DNA of 64,000 nt, taken from NCBI RefSeq assembly GCF_023913755.1, contig NZ_JAMXBJ010000049.1, positions 1 to 64,000 on the forward strand, written 5' to 3'. This DNA is from Pseudarthrobacter cellobiosi (GTDB taxonomy: Bacteria > Actinomycetota > Actinomycetes > Actinomycetales > Micrococcaceae). Within the stretch, counting starts at the first letter, position 1. The number at the start of each line of letters is the position of its first letter. This document shows positions 44,159 through 54,255 of this stretch, piece by piece. A program made the position numbers and the translations under genes. The notes beneath the pieces were generated by a model that did no database searches, had not been told where the DNA came from, and was given only the letters and a program-made list of their open reading frames with translations.

Positions 44159-45127
44159 GTGATTGTCCAGCTGCGGATCTGTGTGCCCAGTGAACTGTCG
44201 GCAGTGACGCTGGACGCTTGCAAGGAGCACACGGGAACCGCCGAGGTAGCGCTCTTTCCGGGAGCATCCGTGTCGCCGCCGGGCGACGTCATCGACGTCC
44301 AGGTTGCCAGGGAAGCGGTGGAGGAACTGCTTGAGAAACTCCACGTCCTGAAGGCGCAGGAGGTGGGATCCATTGCCATCTCCATGCCGGAACTCGTCCT
44401 GTCCCGGCGCGCGGACAAAGCGGAGGCGTCTGCCCCCGGAGACGGCGCAGACGCCTTGATCTGGGACGAGGTCACCCGTCAGACGGGCGAGGACTCCCGG
44501 CTCACGTGGAGCTACCTTGCCTTCCTGATACTGGCCACGCAGCTCGCCGCCATCGGCATCGTGACGAATTCCACCATTGCCATCGTGGGGGCGATGGCCG
44601 TGGGGCCGGAGTTCGGCCCCCTGGCAGCGCTGGCAGTGGCCTTGGCCCGGCGCCAGTGGGCACTCGGGCGGCGTGCTGCCCTGGCGCTTGGTGTGGGATT
44701 CCCGCTGGCCATGCTGCTGGCGGCCTTGACCACGTGGGTCTCCGCGGCACTGGGCCTCTTCGCGGACAACACCCTGGACACAGGGTCTGCGGTGGAGTTC
44801 ATCTACCACCCGGGACCCTATTCCTTGATCGTGGCCGTGCTGGCCGGCACGGCGGGCATGCTGTCCGTCATCAGCCGGCGGTCGGCGGCACTCATCGGTG
44901 TCTTCATCTCCGTGACCACAGTTCCTGCTGCCGGGTTTGTGGCCGTGGCGCTCGTGCTCGGCGAGTTTGAGAAGGCAACGGGATCGGCCCTGCAGCTGGC
45001 GCTCAACCTGATGGGCATCGTGGCGGCGGCAGTTCTGGTGCTGGTCTTCTACCGGTTGGTTTCCCGGCGCTTGCCCGAAGCCGCCGCCCGGCGCCTCAGG
45101 TGGCAGCTGACGCGGACTCGCGGGTGA
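44159..45127 (+). CDS. DUF389 (TIGR00341-type) membrane protein
   Basis: This 322-aa protein has a soluble N-terminus (VIVQLRICVPSELSAVTLDA, about 110 residues) and six membrane helices. The conserved IVGAMAVGPEFGPLAALAVAL is the hallmark of DUF389. The function is not established. GTG 44159 follows GAAGGGAG and lies 138 bp from the divergent acyltransferase start. Its 3' end overlaps the convergent monooxygenase gene by 32 bp. Confidence 0.82.
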   Translation: MIVQLRICVPSELSAVTLDACKEHTGTAEVALFPGASVSPPGDVIDVQVAREAVEELLEKLHVLKAQEVGSIAISMPELVLSRRADKAEASAPGDGADALIWDEVTRQTGEDSRLTWSYLAFLILATQLAAIGIVTNSTIAIVGAMAVGPEFGPLAALAVALARRQWALGRRAALALGVGFPLAMLLAALTTWVSAALGLFADNTLDTGSAVEFIYHPGPYSLIVAVLAGTAGMLSVISRRSAALIGVFISVTTVPAAGFVAVALVLGEFEKATGSALQLALNLMGIVAAAVLVLVFYRLVSRRLPEAAARRLRWQLTRTRG

Positions 45128-46202
45128 CTGGAACCGGGATCCTGCCGGCCAGGTACCGGGCGTCACGGCTGGCACCCGGAAGGGTTGCCGACGCAGCCGC
45201 GTACATGAATTCCTGGCCCAGGAAGAACAGTCCAGGGGTATCCAGTGCCACGCCGCGCCGCTGCCTGGGCAGCGCGCCGCCGTCGAGCATTACCGGATCC
45301 ATCCAGCCGAAGTCATCCCGGAACCCGGTGCACCAGATCACGTTTGAAACTTCCAGCCGGGTCCCGTCCGCGAGGACCGGCAGCCCGTTCTCCACCCCGG
45401 CAATCCGCGGCACGAGCCGGACGCCTGCGGCGGCCAGGTCCTTGGACTTCGTCCTGATCAGGGGCGCCGCGTGTGCTTTGAAGGACGGTGCCGCTTTGCG
45501 GCCGATCGGGTTGTTGAGGGTGAGGACGTGGAGCCCGACGAACCGCACCACCGGCAGGAAGTAACGGGCCGCCGTCCGGCCATGCTTCACGGGAATTTCA
45601 CCGCCGGGCTTGCCGGCAAGGACAGTGGGATGGCTGCGGGACACTTCCAGGCCGATCTCTGCTCCGGAGTTCCCCAGTCCCACAACCAGGACCGGGCCCT
45701 CCTGCAGTTGCTCCAGGTTGCGGTACTCACTGGAATGCAACTGGACGACGGCGGGCTCCAGTTCCGCAGCGAAACCCGGTACCTTGGGCGCTTGGCTGCA
45801 GCCGGTGGCCACCACCACGTTGTGCGCCTCCCAGCGCCGGCCGTTGGATGCTGCGATGAAGCGGCCATCCTCCCGCCACAGGTGTTCGATCCGTGCCCCG
45901 TTGAGGACGGGCAGGTCGAATCGTGCGGCGTAGCCCTCAAGGTATCCAGCCACGTCGTCCTTAGTGGGGAAGGACAGCGGGTCAGCGGGGAACGGAATGC
46001 CGGGGAGTCCGTCGTACTTTGCCGGCGTAAAGACCCGTAGCGAATCCCACCGCTTGCGCCAGGCGTCACCGAGTCTTGGATTCGCGTCCAGGATCAGGAA
46101 CGTCCGGTTTTGCTCTTTCAGGTAGTGGCCCAGGGCAAGGCCTGCTTGCCCGCCACCGATGATCAGGGTGTCCAGTGTGCCGGTCACGCCGTTGTTATTC
46201 AT
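45096..46202 (-). CDS. Flavin-containing monooxygenase / FAD-NAD(P)-binding oxidoreductase
   Basis: This 368-aa protein has an FAD site LIIGGGQAGLALG (about residue 13) and a second NAD(P) site VVGLGNSGAEIG (about 170). ATG-type motifs VVVATGCSQAPKVPG and NVIWCTGFRDDF are also present. It belongs to the CzcO/YhlE-like group of small FMO-related enzymes. The substrate is unknown. Its start overlaps the upstream SemiSWEET-like gene by 4 bp, an unusual pairing. The 3' end overlaps the convergent DUF389 gene by 32 bp. Confidence 0.85.
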   Translation of the reverse strand: MNNNGVTGTLDTLIIGGGQAGLALGHYLKEQNRTFLILDANPRLGDAWRKRWDSLRVFTPAKYDGLPGIPFPADPLSFPTKDDVAGYLEGYAARFDLPVLNGARIEHLWREDGRFIAASNGRRWEAHNVVVATGCSQAPKVPGFAAELEPAVVQLHSSEYRNLEQLQEGPVLVVGLGNSGAEIGLEVSRSHPTVLAGKPGGEIPVKHGRTAARYFLPVVRFVGLHVLTLNNPIGRKAAPSFKAHAAPLIRTKSKDLAAAGVRLVPRIAGVENGLPVLADGTRLEVSNVIWCTGFRDDFGWMDPVMLDGGALPRQRRGVALDTPGLFFLGQEFMYAAASATLPGASRDARYLAGRIPVPVTRESASAAT

Positions 46203-46537
46203 GGCTGCTCTCCTTTGTTTTCCATGGGGATGGTGATGGCTGAACCTTCCGTGGGCTGGCTGTCCGGCTGGCCCTGTCCGCCTTCCCGGTACCGGAGCCA
46301 CCATGCCAGCATCAGCGCGGATGCCAGGAGATAGGCCAGGTGCAGGGCCCAGATGGGTCCGGCGGGGAGGTTGAAGACGTAGACGGAGTGGACTGCGTTG
46401 GCAATATTGGTCAGCAACAGGTTCCCGAGGCTGTAGGACGCCAGGTTCTTCGTCCGGACTGCCTTGACCAGCATCGGCAGCATTCCGGCGGCGAACAGCA
46501 CCGTCGAAAGTGTGCCGGCAAGGACTGGAAGGTTCAT
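46199..46537 (-). CDS. SemiSWEET/PQ-loop-like small membrane protein
   Basis: This 112-aa protein has three membrane helices: VLAGTLSTVLFAAGMLPMLV, ASYSLGNLLLTNIANAVHSV and WALHLAYLLASALMLAWWLR. This is the three-helix half-transporter layout of SemiSWEET/PQ-loop proteins, with P-M-L in place of the usual PQ. These work as dimers moving small solutes. It is followed by a hydrophilic tail of about 25 residues and is translationally coupled (ATGA) to the FMO gene. Confidence 0.65.
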   Translation of the reverse strand: MNLPVLAGTLSTVLFAAGMLPMLVKAVRTKNLASYSLGNLLLTNIANAVHSVYVFNLPAGPIWALHLAYLLASALMLAWWLRYREGGQGQPDSQPTEGSAITIPMENKGEQP

Positions 46538-46648
46538 GCTTTGAGGCTATGGCCGCGCCCCTGGTGTCCGCGTCGGCCAAATCATGCAACTTCAGTCACG
46601 GCGCAGCTGGGTATTTCTATGTAGGCCAGAGCGGTCCTATGTGGGCCG

Positions 46649-48301
46649 TCAGCCTGCGAGTCCGTGTTCGTAGGCGTAGCTAGTGGCGGCTGCCCGTGAA
46701 GACAGGCCCAGTTTTAGGAAGATGTTGCTGACATGCCGGGCTACGGTCTTTTCGCTCAAGTACAGTTCGGCGGCAATGGCCCGGTTGCCTTTTCCGGTTG
46801 CCACCAACTGGAGGATTTCAAGCTCGCGGCGCGTGAGGAGGCCCGCTGTGTCCGGCGTGGGCCCGCTGTCCAACATGCCTTCGTGCAGCAGCGCCGCCGC
46901 CCAGGTTGCCGCGGGCGCCGCGCCCAGGTCCAGGAGTGCAGCGTGGGCCGCCTCCAGGTACATCAGCGCCGAGGCCTCATCGCCAAGTGCGCGGCAGGCA
47001 CTGCCGGCCAGCGCCTGGCAGCGCGCCGCTTCGTACGGAACACCAAGCTCCTGCCACAGCCTCCACGCCTCCCGGAGCGGTTTCAGGGCAGCGGAGGGGT
47101 CGCCGCCGGCCAGTCGGACCGCGCCGTCCGCCTGGCCGGCAACGGCCCGGACCATGGGCATAGGGCATTCACGGGCCAGGGTTTCCAGCTCCTGAACACC
47201 TCGCCGCGCGGCTTCCAGGTCGGAGGCGGCCAGCTCGATCTCCACCAGTGCCGGCAACATGTTCCGGCGGGTAGCGGCGTCTGCCGTGCCGGCCGCCCTG
47301 CGGACCATCAACTGCGCCTGCTGCGCGTCTCCGCGCGCCAATAAGAGGAGCGCAAGGCCAGGCTGCGGCTCGTAGCCGCTCCGGGCAGCCTGCCGGTAGG
47401 AAGCTTCGGCGTCGTCCAGTTTTCCACTCAGCCGTTCCACTTCTCCCTGCTGGTAGTAGCCTCCGTAAAGCGCCTGGGGATCACCCTTTACGGAAAGTCC
47501 CTGGGCAGCCGCAGCCGCCATCAGCGCCTCGGCCCAGGCCCCGTGGAGCATGAAGAGTTCGGCCCGGTGTGACTGGCACTGACCGCTGAACGTCACCATG
47601 TCAGGGCGTGCACTGCACCAGCGGTCCAGGGCAGCCGTCCATTCCAGAGCCCTCTCCAGGTCGAAGGCCAGGTGGCAGTTGCCAATGACAGCGCAGTAGA
47701 TAATTCCTGACGGGATCGGGGAGAGTTCACCTGCCGTAACGGCCACCATGACCTCGTCGAACATCCTGAGGCCCTTGCCGGCCTGCCCAAGCATGAGAGT
47801 CGCCTGGCCTGTACCGAGGAGGCCCAGCGCGGACAGGTCTTTGTCCTGGAACCGCTGGCCGAAGTCCGCAACCTGGGAGAAAACCTGCAGTGCGCCCGCC
47901 GGATCACCGCCATAGAGCTTGCCGAGGCCCATCGGAACGAGCAAGAGGCCCTGCACAGCGTCCGGCTCGGCCAATTCATCCACGAGCCGCTGGCCGCGGG
48001 CAAACCACCCCCCGGCCCGAGCCGGCTCATCCAGGAACATCAGCTGCATCCCCATCCAACCGGCACACCGGGCGGCACCAACGACGTCGCCCACAACCAG
48101 GTATTCCTCATGGGCCCGGGTGAGGGTCTCCAGGCCTGTGGTCATCTTGCCGGTCAGGATCTCCGCGGTTGCGAGCCGTTCAAGGTCCGGGGCCGGCAGT
48201 CCGCCGCGCTGGTCGGCGTCGCGGAAGTTCTCGAAGGCATCGGTCCAGCGGTTCTCGCGGAACGCTGACCTGCCCTGGTCAAGGCCCGTCTCAGCTGACA
48301 T
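46649..48301 (-). CDS. LuxR-family regulator with TPR-like helical array
   Basis: This 550-aa protein is mostly paired helices (TPR-like, residues about 5-470). It ends with a LuxR helix-turn-helix (LLTRRELEILQLVATGKGNR then ELYLSEKTVARHVSNIFLKL, about 485-545). It lacks the MalT-type ATPase, and the N-terminus is directly TPR. Such proteins integrate protein-protein or metabolite signals. It lies upstream of the SemiSWEET/FMO pair on the same strand (111 bp gap) and may control it. Confidence 0.85.
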   Translation of the reverse strand: MSAETGLDQGRSAFRENRWTDAFENFRDADQRGGLPAPDLERLATAEILTGKMTTGLETLTRAHEEYLVVGDVVGAARCAGWMGMQLMFLDEPARAGGWFARGQRLVDELAEPDAVQGLLLVPMGLGKLYGGDPAGALQVFSQVADFGQRFQDKDLSALGLLGTGQATLMLGQAGKGLRMFDEVMVAVTAGELSPIPSGIIYCAVIGNCHLAFDLERALEWTAALDRWCSARPDMVTFSGQCQSHRAELFMLHGAWAEALMAAAAAQGLSVKGDPQALYGGYYQQGEVERLSGKLDDAEASYRQAARSGYEPQPGLALLLLARGDAQQAQLMVRRAAGTADAATRRNMLPALVEIELAASDLEAARRGVQELETLARECPMPMVRAVAGQADGAVRLAGGDPSAALKPLREAWRLWQELGVPYEAARCQALAGSACRALGDEASALMYLEAAHAALLDLGAAPAATWAAALLHEGMLDSGPTPDTAGLLTRRELEILQLVATGKGNRAIAAELYLSEKTVARHVSNIFLKLGLSSRAAATSYAYEHGLAG

Positions 48302-48493
48302 CTGGCCTCCTTTCGGATACCGCCCACCCAGCCGGTCTGGCCCGCCGCACGCTGGGCGTGACGGCGGTTAAGCGCCACGGTACGCCCGCTGGAGATCCGG
48401 CACAAGCGGGCCGCAGATGCCTCGTGGCCCTGATCCTGGTGTCATCTCCGGCGCTTCGAGTGCGGCTGGCCCGAAGGATTCCCCTTCATACGG

Positions 48494-50017
48494 CTACGAA
48501 CGCAGCAGTGCGCGCAGCGTCTGAATAGTGTCGGCCTCCGCCGCCGTCTTGTCGTCGCGGTAGCGCTTGACACGTGCGAACCGCAGCGCGATTCCGCCCG
48601 GATAGCGCGAGGAACGCTGCACGCCGTCGATCGCGATCTCGACCACGGTGACGGGCTCGACCCAGACGGTGCCCGCCGTGCGCCGCACCTCGAGCTCTTG
48701 GAATCTCTCGGTCTGCCAGCTCAGCAGCGCGTCCGTGAGGCCCTTGAATGTCTTGCCCACCATCACGTAGCCGCCCGGTTCGCCGAAATCGCCGGTCGGG
48801 TCAAGGGCTCCGAGGTGCAGGTTCGACAGCAGCCCAGTGCGCCGTCCTGACCCCCACTCGCAGGCGAGCACCACCAGGTCGTAGGTGAGCACAGGCTTCA
48901 CCTTGATCCAGTTGGAACCACGCCGACCGGCCGCGTAGGCCGATCCGACCGCCTTCACAACCACGCCCTCATGGCCCGCGGCGAGCGCATCGCGCGACAC
49001 TCTCTCAGCAACGGCCGCATCCGCCGTGATCTCCCCCGGGATCCGGTGCTCGGGGGCGATGCGCTTGAGCACGCCGATGCGCGCCGCCAGCGGCTCGTCG
49101 AGCAGGTCGCGCCCGTCGATGTGCAGCACGTCGAAGAACCACGGATGCAGCACCGTAGCGCGCGCCGCATCTGCCCCGAATCGTGCCATGGTCTCCTGGA
49201 ACGGTCGCGGGCCGCCGTCCTCATCGAGGGCGAGGGTCTCGCCGTCGAGGATCACATCGCGCACCGGCAGTCCGCGCACCACCTGCACCACCTCGGGCAG
49301 CCGGTGGCTCACCTCGGCCAGGGTGCGTGTGTAGATGCGCACATCGTCGCCGACGCGATGCACCTGGATGCGGGCCCCGTCGAGCTTATATTCCACTGAT
49401 GCCTCCCCCGTGACCTCCAGCGCCGCGCTGGCGCTGGCCGCCGTTGCGGCGAGCATGGGCTGCACGGGACGGCCGACGACGAGGCCGACGGCGTCCAGCT
49501 GGGCCGCCGTGCCCGTGATTGCCAGCAGGGCGGTCCCGCCGAGATCGCCGGAGAGCATCGCCGCACGGCGCACGGCGTCGACGGGCCGATCGGCGGCGCG
49601 GGCAACGGCATCGGTCAGCACCCCCTCAAGCGCACCGGTACGCAGTTCACCGAGCAGCACGCCGGCGATGAATGCCTGCTCGCGCTCGGTGGCTGCCGCC
49701 GTGAGCAACCGGAGGATCGCGGCGCGCTCCGCGGCCGATCCAGCGCCTGCGGTGACGAGCAGCCGATCCAGCGCAGCGTCGAGGTCGGCCACAGTCAGAC
49801 TCGGCTCGGCAGCCGGCTCCCCCATGGCCGCTGTCATGCCGCGCCAGCCGATCCCTACGCGGCCCTGTCGCGGCTTGGCGATGAGCAAGCCGACCGCCGT
49901 CGCGATGTCCACGGGCTCGAGCCGGCACAGCAGGTCGGCCAGTGCGTCGACCTTCGCGAGCCGGGAGCGGGTCGACGCGACGGCATCCGTGGTTTTCACG
50001 AGCTCGTCGAGCAGCAT
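48494..50017 (-). CDS. lig: ATP-dependent DNA ligase
   Basis: This 507-aa ligase has an N-terminal helical DNA-binding domain (1-200). The adenylation domain has the nucleophile lysine in EYKLDGARIQVH (about residue 208), DVILDGETLAL, GHEGVVVKA and WIKVKP. An OB fold follows (VVEIAIDGVQRSSRYPGGIA). This is the archaeal-LigB-like type that many actinobacteria carry in addition to LigA; it functions in repair. A RibD/DHFR-like remnant sits immediately beyond its start. The 192-bp gap 48302-48493 shows no gene. Confidence 0.92.
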   Translation of the reverse strand: MLLDELVKTTDAVASTRSRLAKVDALADLLCRLEPVDIATAVGLLIAKPRQGRVGIGWRGMTAAMGEPAAEPSLTVADLDAALDRLLVTAGAGSAAERAAILRLLTAAATEREQAFIAGVLLGELRTGALEGVLTDAVARAADRPVDAVRRAAMLSGDLGGTALLAITGTAAQLDAVGLVVGRPVQPMLAATAASASAALEVTGEASVEYKLDGARIQVHRVGDDVRIYTRTLAEVSHRLPEVVQVVRGLPVRDVILDGETLALDEDGGPRPFQETMARFGADAARATVLHPWFFDVLHIDGRDLLDEPLAARIGVLKRIAPEHRIPGEITADAAVAERVSRDALAAGHEGVVVKAVGSAYAAGRRGSNWIKVKPVLTYDLVVLACEWGSGRRTGLLSNLHLGALDPTGDFGEPGGYVMVGKTFKGLTDALLSWQTERFQELEVRRTAGTVWVEPVTVVEIAIDGVQRSSRYPGGIALRFARVKRYRDDKTAAEADTIQTLRALLRS

Positions 50018-50064
50018 GGCATCAGTCTGCCATTCCCGCCGACGCTGTACAGTGCCGCAACGCT

Positions 50065-50169
50065 GTCGGCCGCACGCTCAACCGTTCACTACTCGCGGCA
50101 GACGTGATCGACAGCCTCCATCTCTGGCTCTATCCAATCACCCTCCCGCAGGACGTGCCGGGCGCGTAG
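50065..50169 (+). pseudogene. Dihydrofolate reductase/RibD-like C-terminal remnant
   Basis: A short plus-strand frame reads LNRSLLAADVIDSLHLWLYP followed by ITLPQDVPGA and a stop. This resembles the conserved LI-DELHLWVYPV region near the C-terminus of bacterial DHFR/RibD-type reductases. Everything before and the final GSGKRLF part are missing. It lies directly upstream of the divergent ligase gene. The match is short, so confidence is limited. Apart from this remnant, the terminator and the repeat, nothing else is seen in 50018-50365. Confidence 0.5.
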
Positions 50170-50201
50170 GGCGGAAAAGCCGGCCGCAGGATTTGTGGCA
50201 C

Positions 50202-50235
50202 AAAAAACCGGCCCAGCGGAGGCTGGACCGGTTCT
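50202..50235 (-). terminator. Rho-independent terminator of groES-groEL
   Basis: On the minus strand AACCGGTCCAGC-CTCC-GCTGGGCCGGTT forms a 12-bp stem with one mismatch and a tight loop, followed by TTTTTTG. It is about 130 bp beyond the groEL stop on the correct strand. Confidence 0.85.
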
Positions 50236-50248
50236 TTGCGCGGAGACC

Positions 50249-50350
50249 GTGCTGGGCCCACGCCGGTTCCCTGACCGTGGGCCCACATCGGCGAGGGACC
50301 CAAATCGAGCGAAGCGAGGTTTGGGAGCCGATGGGGACGAAGCGAGGTGA
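50249..50350. repeat. Dispersed intergenic repeat copy near groEL
   Basis: GTGCTGGGCCCACGCCGGTTC (in part: GGGCCCACGCCGG), then CCCTGACCGTGGGCCCAC, followed by GCGAAGCGAGG words occurring twice. This is related to the repeats around guaB but diverged. It lies between the groEL stop and its terminator. Confidence 0.5.
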
Positions 50351-50365
50351 GGGAGACGGCGGGGA

Positions 50366-51988
<1,623 letters not shown>

Positions 51989-52053
51989 TCAAAGACAGAA
52001 CCCCGCACTGTTGTTCAGTCAGGGACGGAACAGCAGTACGGGGATCCAAAGAG

Positions 52054-52350
52054 TTACTTTACGACGATCGCCAGAACGTCGCGGGCGGACAGCACGAGGT
52101 ACTCGGTGCCACCGGTCTTGACTTCGGTTCCACCGTACTTGGAGTAGATAACAACGTCGCCAACGGCTACGTCGATCGGAACGCGGTTGCCGTTGTCGTC
52201 AAAGCGGCCGGGGCCTACTGCAACAACTTCGCCTTCCTGCGGCTTCTCCTGCGCGGAGTCCGGGATAACCAGGCCGGAAGCCGTGGTCTGCTCGGCTTCG
52301 AGCGGGCGGACAACAATACGATCCTCAAGAGGCTTAATAGAGACCGACAC
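52054..52350 (-). CDS. groES: 10-kDa co-chaperonin GroES
   Basis: This 98-aa protein begins [20 protein letters not shown] and includes the mobile loop [19 protein letters not shown]. The C-terminal [13 protein letters not shown] is typical. The start is GTG with GAAGGAGAGG upstream. It is the first cistron of the groESL operon, with a 112-bp leader after the CIRCE-flanked promoter. Confidence 0.96.
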   Translation of the reverse strand: MSVSIKPLEDRIVVRPLEAEQTTASGLVIPDSAQEKPQEGEVVAVGPGRFDDNGNRVPIDVAVGDVVIYSKYGGTEVKTGGTEYLVLSARDVLAIVVK

Positions 52351-52462
52351 TCGGACCTCTCCTTCTACGTCAGCAAATTCATGGACAGTTGAGCTGCTTC
52401 GCCGTGGCTGGCAAACCGTCGTCGCGGTGCCGGCAGCAGCCTGGCTGGCAGCTCTTCATGTG

Positions 52463-52489
52463 TTAGCACCCTCCTAGGGAGAGTGCTAA
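52463..52489. promoter_or_regulatory. CIRCE element 1 (HrcA operator)
   Basis: TTAGCACCC-N9-GAGTGCTAA matches the CIRCE consensus with a single mismatch. It lies just downstream of the groES promoter, covering the likely transcription start. Confidence 0.92.
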
Positions 52490-52494
52490 TGATG

Positions 52495-52523
52495 ACTCTA
52501 TGTATTGGTTAGCACTCGGTCAA
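52495..52523 (-). promoter_or_regulatory. groES: groES-groEL promoter
   Basis: On the minus strand TTGACC (52518-52523) and TAGAGT (52495-52500) are separated by exactly 17 bp. The boxes match the housekeeping consensus in 5 and 4 positions. The promoter lies between, and partly within, the two CIRCE sites. Confidence 0.75.
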
Positions 52524-52535
52524 GGCGAGTGCCAG
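52509..52535. promoter_or_regulatory. CIRCE element 2 (HrcA operator)
   Basis: TTAGCACTC-N9-GAGTGCCAG has a perfect left arm and two mismatches on the right. It overlaps the -35 box of the groES promoter, so HrcA would occlude RNA polymerase. Confidence 0.88.
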
Positions 52536-52559
52536 AATTATGTCTCCGGCGAACAGCCA

Positions 52560-52943
52560 TTACCGGCCGGTGAGGTCCTCGAGATCGACGTCCTCGTCGC
52601 CGTCGTCCCCTTCACTGACGGTGCCCCGCCGCAAGTACAGCACCACGGCGCCGCCCACGGCAGCCAGCAGCGAGACCACCAGCAGGATGATGCCGCCTAC
52701 GCGCGCCCCGGCGTAGAGGCCGCGGATTTCCTGCGCCTCATCCGTGGCGTCCTGGATGTTCTTGCCGCCCACGGAATACACAGTGGCGTTGAACGTGTCC
52801 AGAAAGAAGATGATTACCAGCAGCGCGACGCAGACCACGGCCACTGCGGATCCTGCAATCAGCGCGGGGCGGGCGAACTTCACCAGGTCCGGGTTGCTGG
52901 CCTGGGGTAGTCCGGACGGCTGGGTGCCTGCGCTGTCTTCCAT
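52560..52943 (-). CDS. Small membrane protein, two helices, acidic tail
   Basis: This 127-aa protein (ATG 52943) has membrane helices LIAGSAVAVVCVALLVIIFF and GGIILLVVSLLAAVGGAVVL with an external loop of about 35 residues (VYSVGGKNIQDATDEAQEIR). The cytoplasmic tail is acidic. I do not recognise a named family, but the layout is that of a conserved actinobacterial hypothetical. It is divergent from the methyltransferase gene by 55 bp. Confidence 0.65.
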   Translation of the reverse strand: MEDSAGTQPSGLPQASNPDLVKFARPALIAGSAVAVVCVALLVIIFFLDTFNATVYSVGGKNIQDATDEAQEIRGLYAGARVGGIILLVVSLLAAVGGAVVLYLRRGTVSEGDDGDEDVDLEDLTGR

Positions 52944-52998
52944 GCCCTCAACCCTAGCCGGATCTGGCCGCCGGGCCACCTCCATTAGGCTTGAACCC

Positions 52999-54228
52999 AT
53001 GGCTCAAGCACCGCAGGACCAGATCGCCCCACTGCTCACGAGCGAAGGCTGGGAGCTCCTGGCGTCCTTGGGCCCGTACCGCGAGGACAAGGCCTTTGAG
53101 CTCAACGCGGCCCTCCGCAAGGCTGGACACTCCCCCGCGCTGGTCTCTGCCGTCCTCACCCAGTCCCGGCTGCGCACCAAGGCTGAGCTGAAGTTCGGGG
53201 AGTTCGCCCGGAGCATGCTCTTCACGCAGGCCGGGCTGGAACAGGCCACCCGTCTCACGGTTGCCGCCAGGCATGCCGAGCGCTTTGCGCAGGCCGGAGT
53301 CCGCCACGTGGCCGACCTCGGGTGCGGCCTTGCCGCGGACTCCCTGGCCCTGGCATCGATGGACATCACGGTCACGGCCGTGGAAATGGACGAAACCACG
53401 GCCGCCTGCGCCACGGTCAACCTCATCCCCTTCCCCAACGCCACGGTGGTGCATTCGGACGCCACCACCGTCCCTTTGGAGGGGGTCGACGGCGTCTGGC
53501 TGGATCCCGCACGCCGGGTCACCTCCACCTCGGGTACCAAGAGGATCTGGGATCCTGAGGCGTTTTCACCGCCGCTGTCCTTTGTGGAATCGCTCGCCGC
53601 CACCGGGCGCGCCGTTGGCGTCAAGATGGGCCCCGGCATGCCGCACGAATCAGTTCCCGCCGGCTGCGAGGCGCAGTGGGTATCGGTGGGCGGCGACGTC
53701 ACCGAGGTGGCCCTGTGGTTCAACTCCGTGCGCCGGCCCGGAATCCGCCGCGCGGCGCTGCTGCTCGGACCGCAGGGTGCCGCCGAACTGACCAGCACTG
53801 AAGACTTCGACGGCGGTCCGGCCGCGCCGGTGGGTCCGGCAGAGGGTTACCTGTATGAGCCCGATGGTGCGGTGATCCGCGCAGGCCTGGTGGCCGACGT
53901 CGCGCTTCAACTGGGCGGGCACCTGCTGGACGAGCACATCGCCTACATCTGCGCTCCGGAGCTGGTGGACACGCCGTTCGCCCGCGCCTATAAGGTCCTG
54001 GAAGTGATGCCGTACAACGTCAAGGCGCTCAAGGCCTGGGTGAAGGAGAACGGCATCACGGTGCTGGACATCAAAAAGCGCGGCACCTCGGTAACCCCGG
54101 AGGAACTGCGCAAGCAGCTGTTCGCCGGAAGCAAGGTAGCCGGTAAGAAGGCCGGACAAAAAACAGCCACCCTGGTCCTGACCCGCATTGGGGAGGACCG
54201 GGTGGCCATCTCGGTGGAACCAGTCTGA
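52999..54228 (+). CDS. SAM-dependent methyltransferase with THUMP-like C-terminal domain
   Basis: This 409-aa protein has a helical N-terminus (1-85) and a Rossmann methyltransferase core with the SAM loop VADLGCGLAADSLALA (about residue 108). Motif IV reads WLDPARR, followed by GVKMGPGMPHE. The C-terminal about 100 residues (FARAYKVLEVMPYNVKALKA, GITVLDIKKRG) match the THUMP-like domain found in this family. RNA is the likely substrate. The ATG at 52999 aligns with the start of family homology. Confidence 0.82.
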   Translation: MAQAPQDQIAPLLTSEGWELLASLGPYREDKAFELNAALRKAGHSPALVSAVLTQSRLRTKAELKFGEFARSMLFTQAGLEQATRLTVAARHAERFAQAGVRHVADLGCGLAADSLALASMDITVTAVEMDETTAACATVNLIPFPNATVVHSDATTVPLEGVDGVWLDPARRVTSTSGTKRIWDPEAFSPPLSFVESLAATGRAVGVKMGPGMPHESVPAGCEAQWVSVGGDVTEVALWFNSVRRPGIRRAALLLGPQGAAELTSTEDFDGGPAAPVGPAEGYLYEPDGAVIRAGLVADVALQLGGHLLDEHIAYICAPELVDTPFARAYKVLEVMPYNVKALKAWVKENGITVLDIKKRGTSVTPEELRKQLFAGSKVAGKKAGQKTATLVLTRIGEDRVAISVEPV

Positions 54229-54255
54229 AGCAGCGAAGCCTTCTGCGGCCGGGCC

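Noticed and set aside
44021..45175. N-terminal 385-residue extension of the acyltransferase frame
   Set aside because: It is antisense to DUF389, lacks membrane or acyltransferase features, and a GTG with a good ribosome site gives a normal start at 44020.
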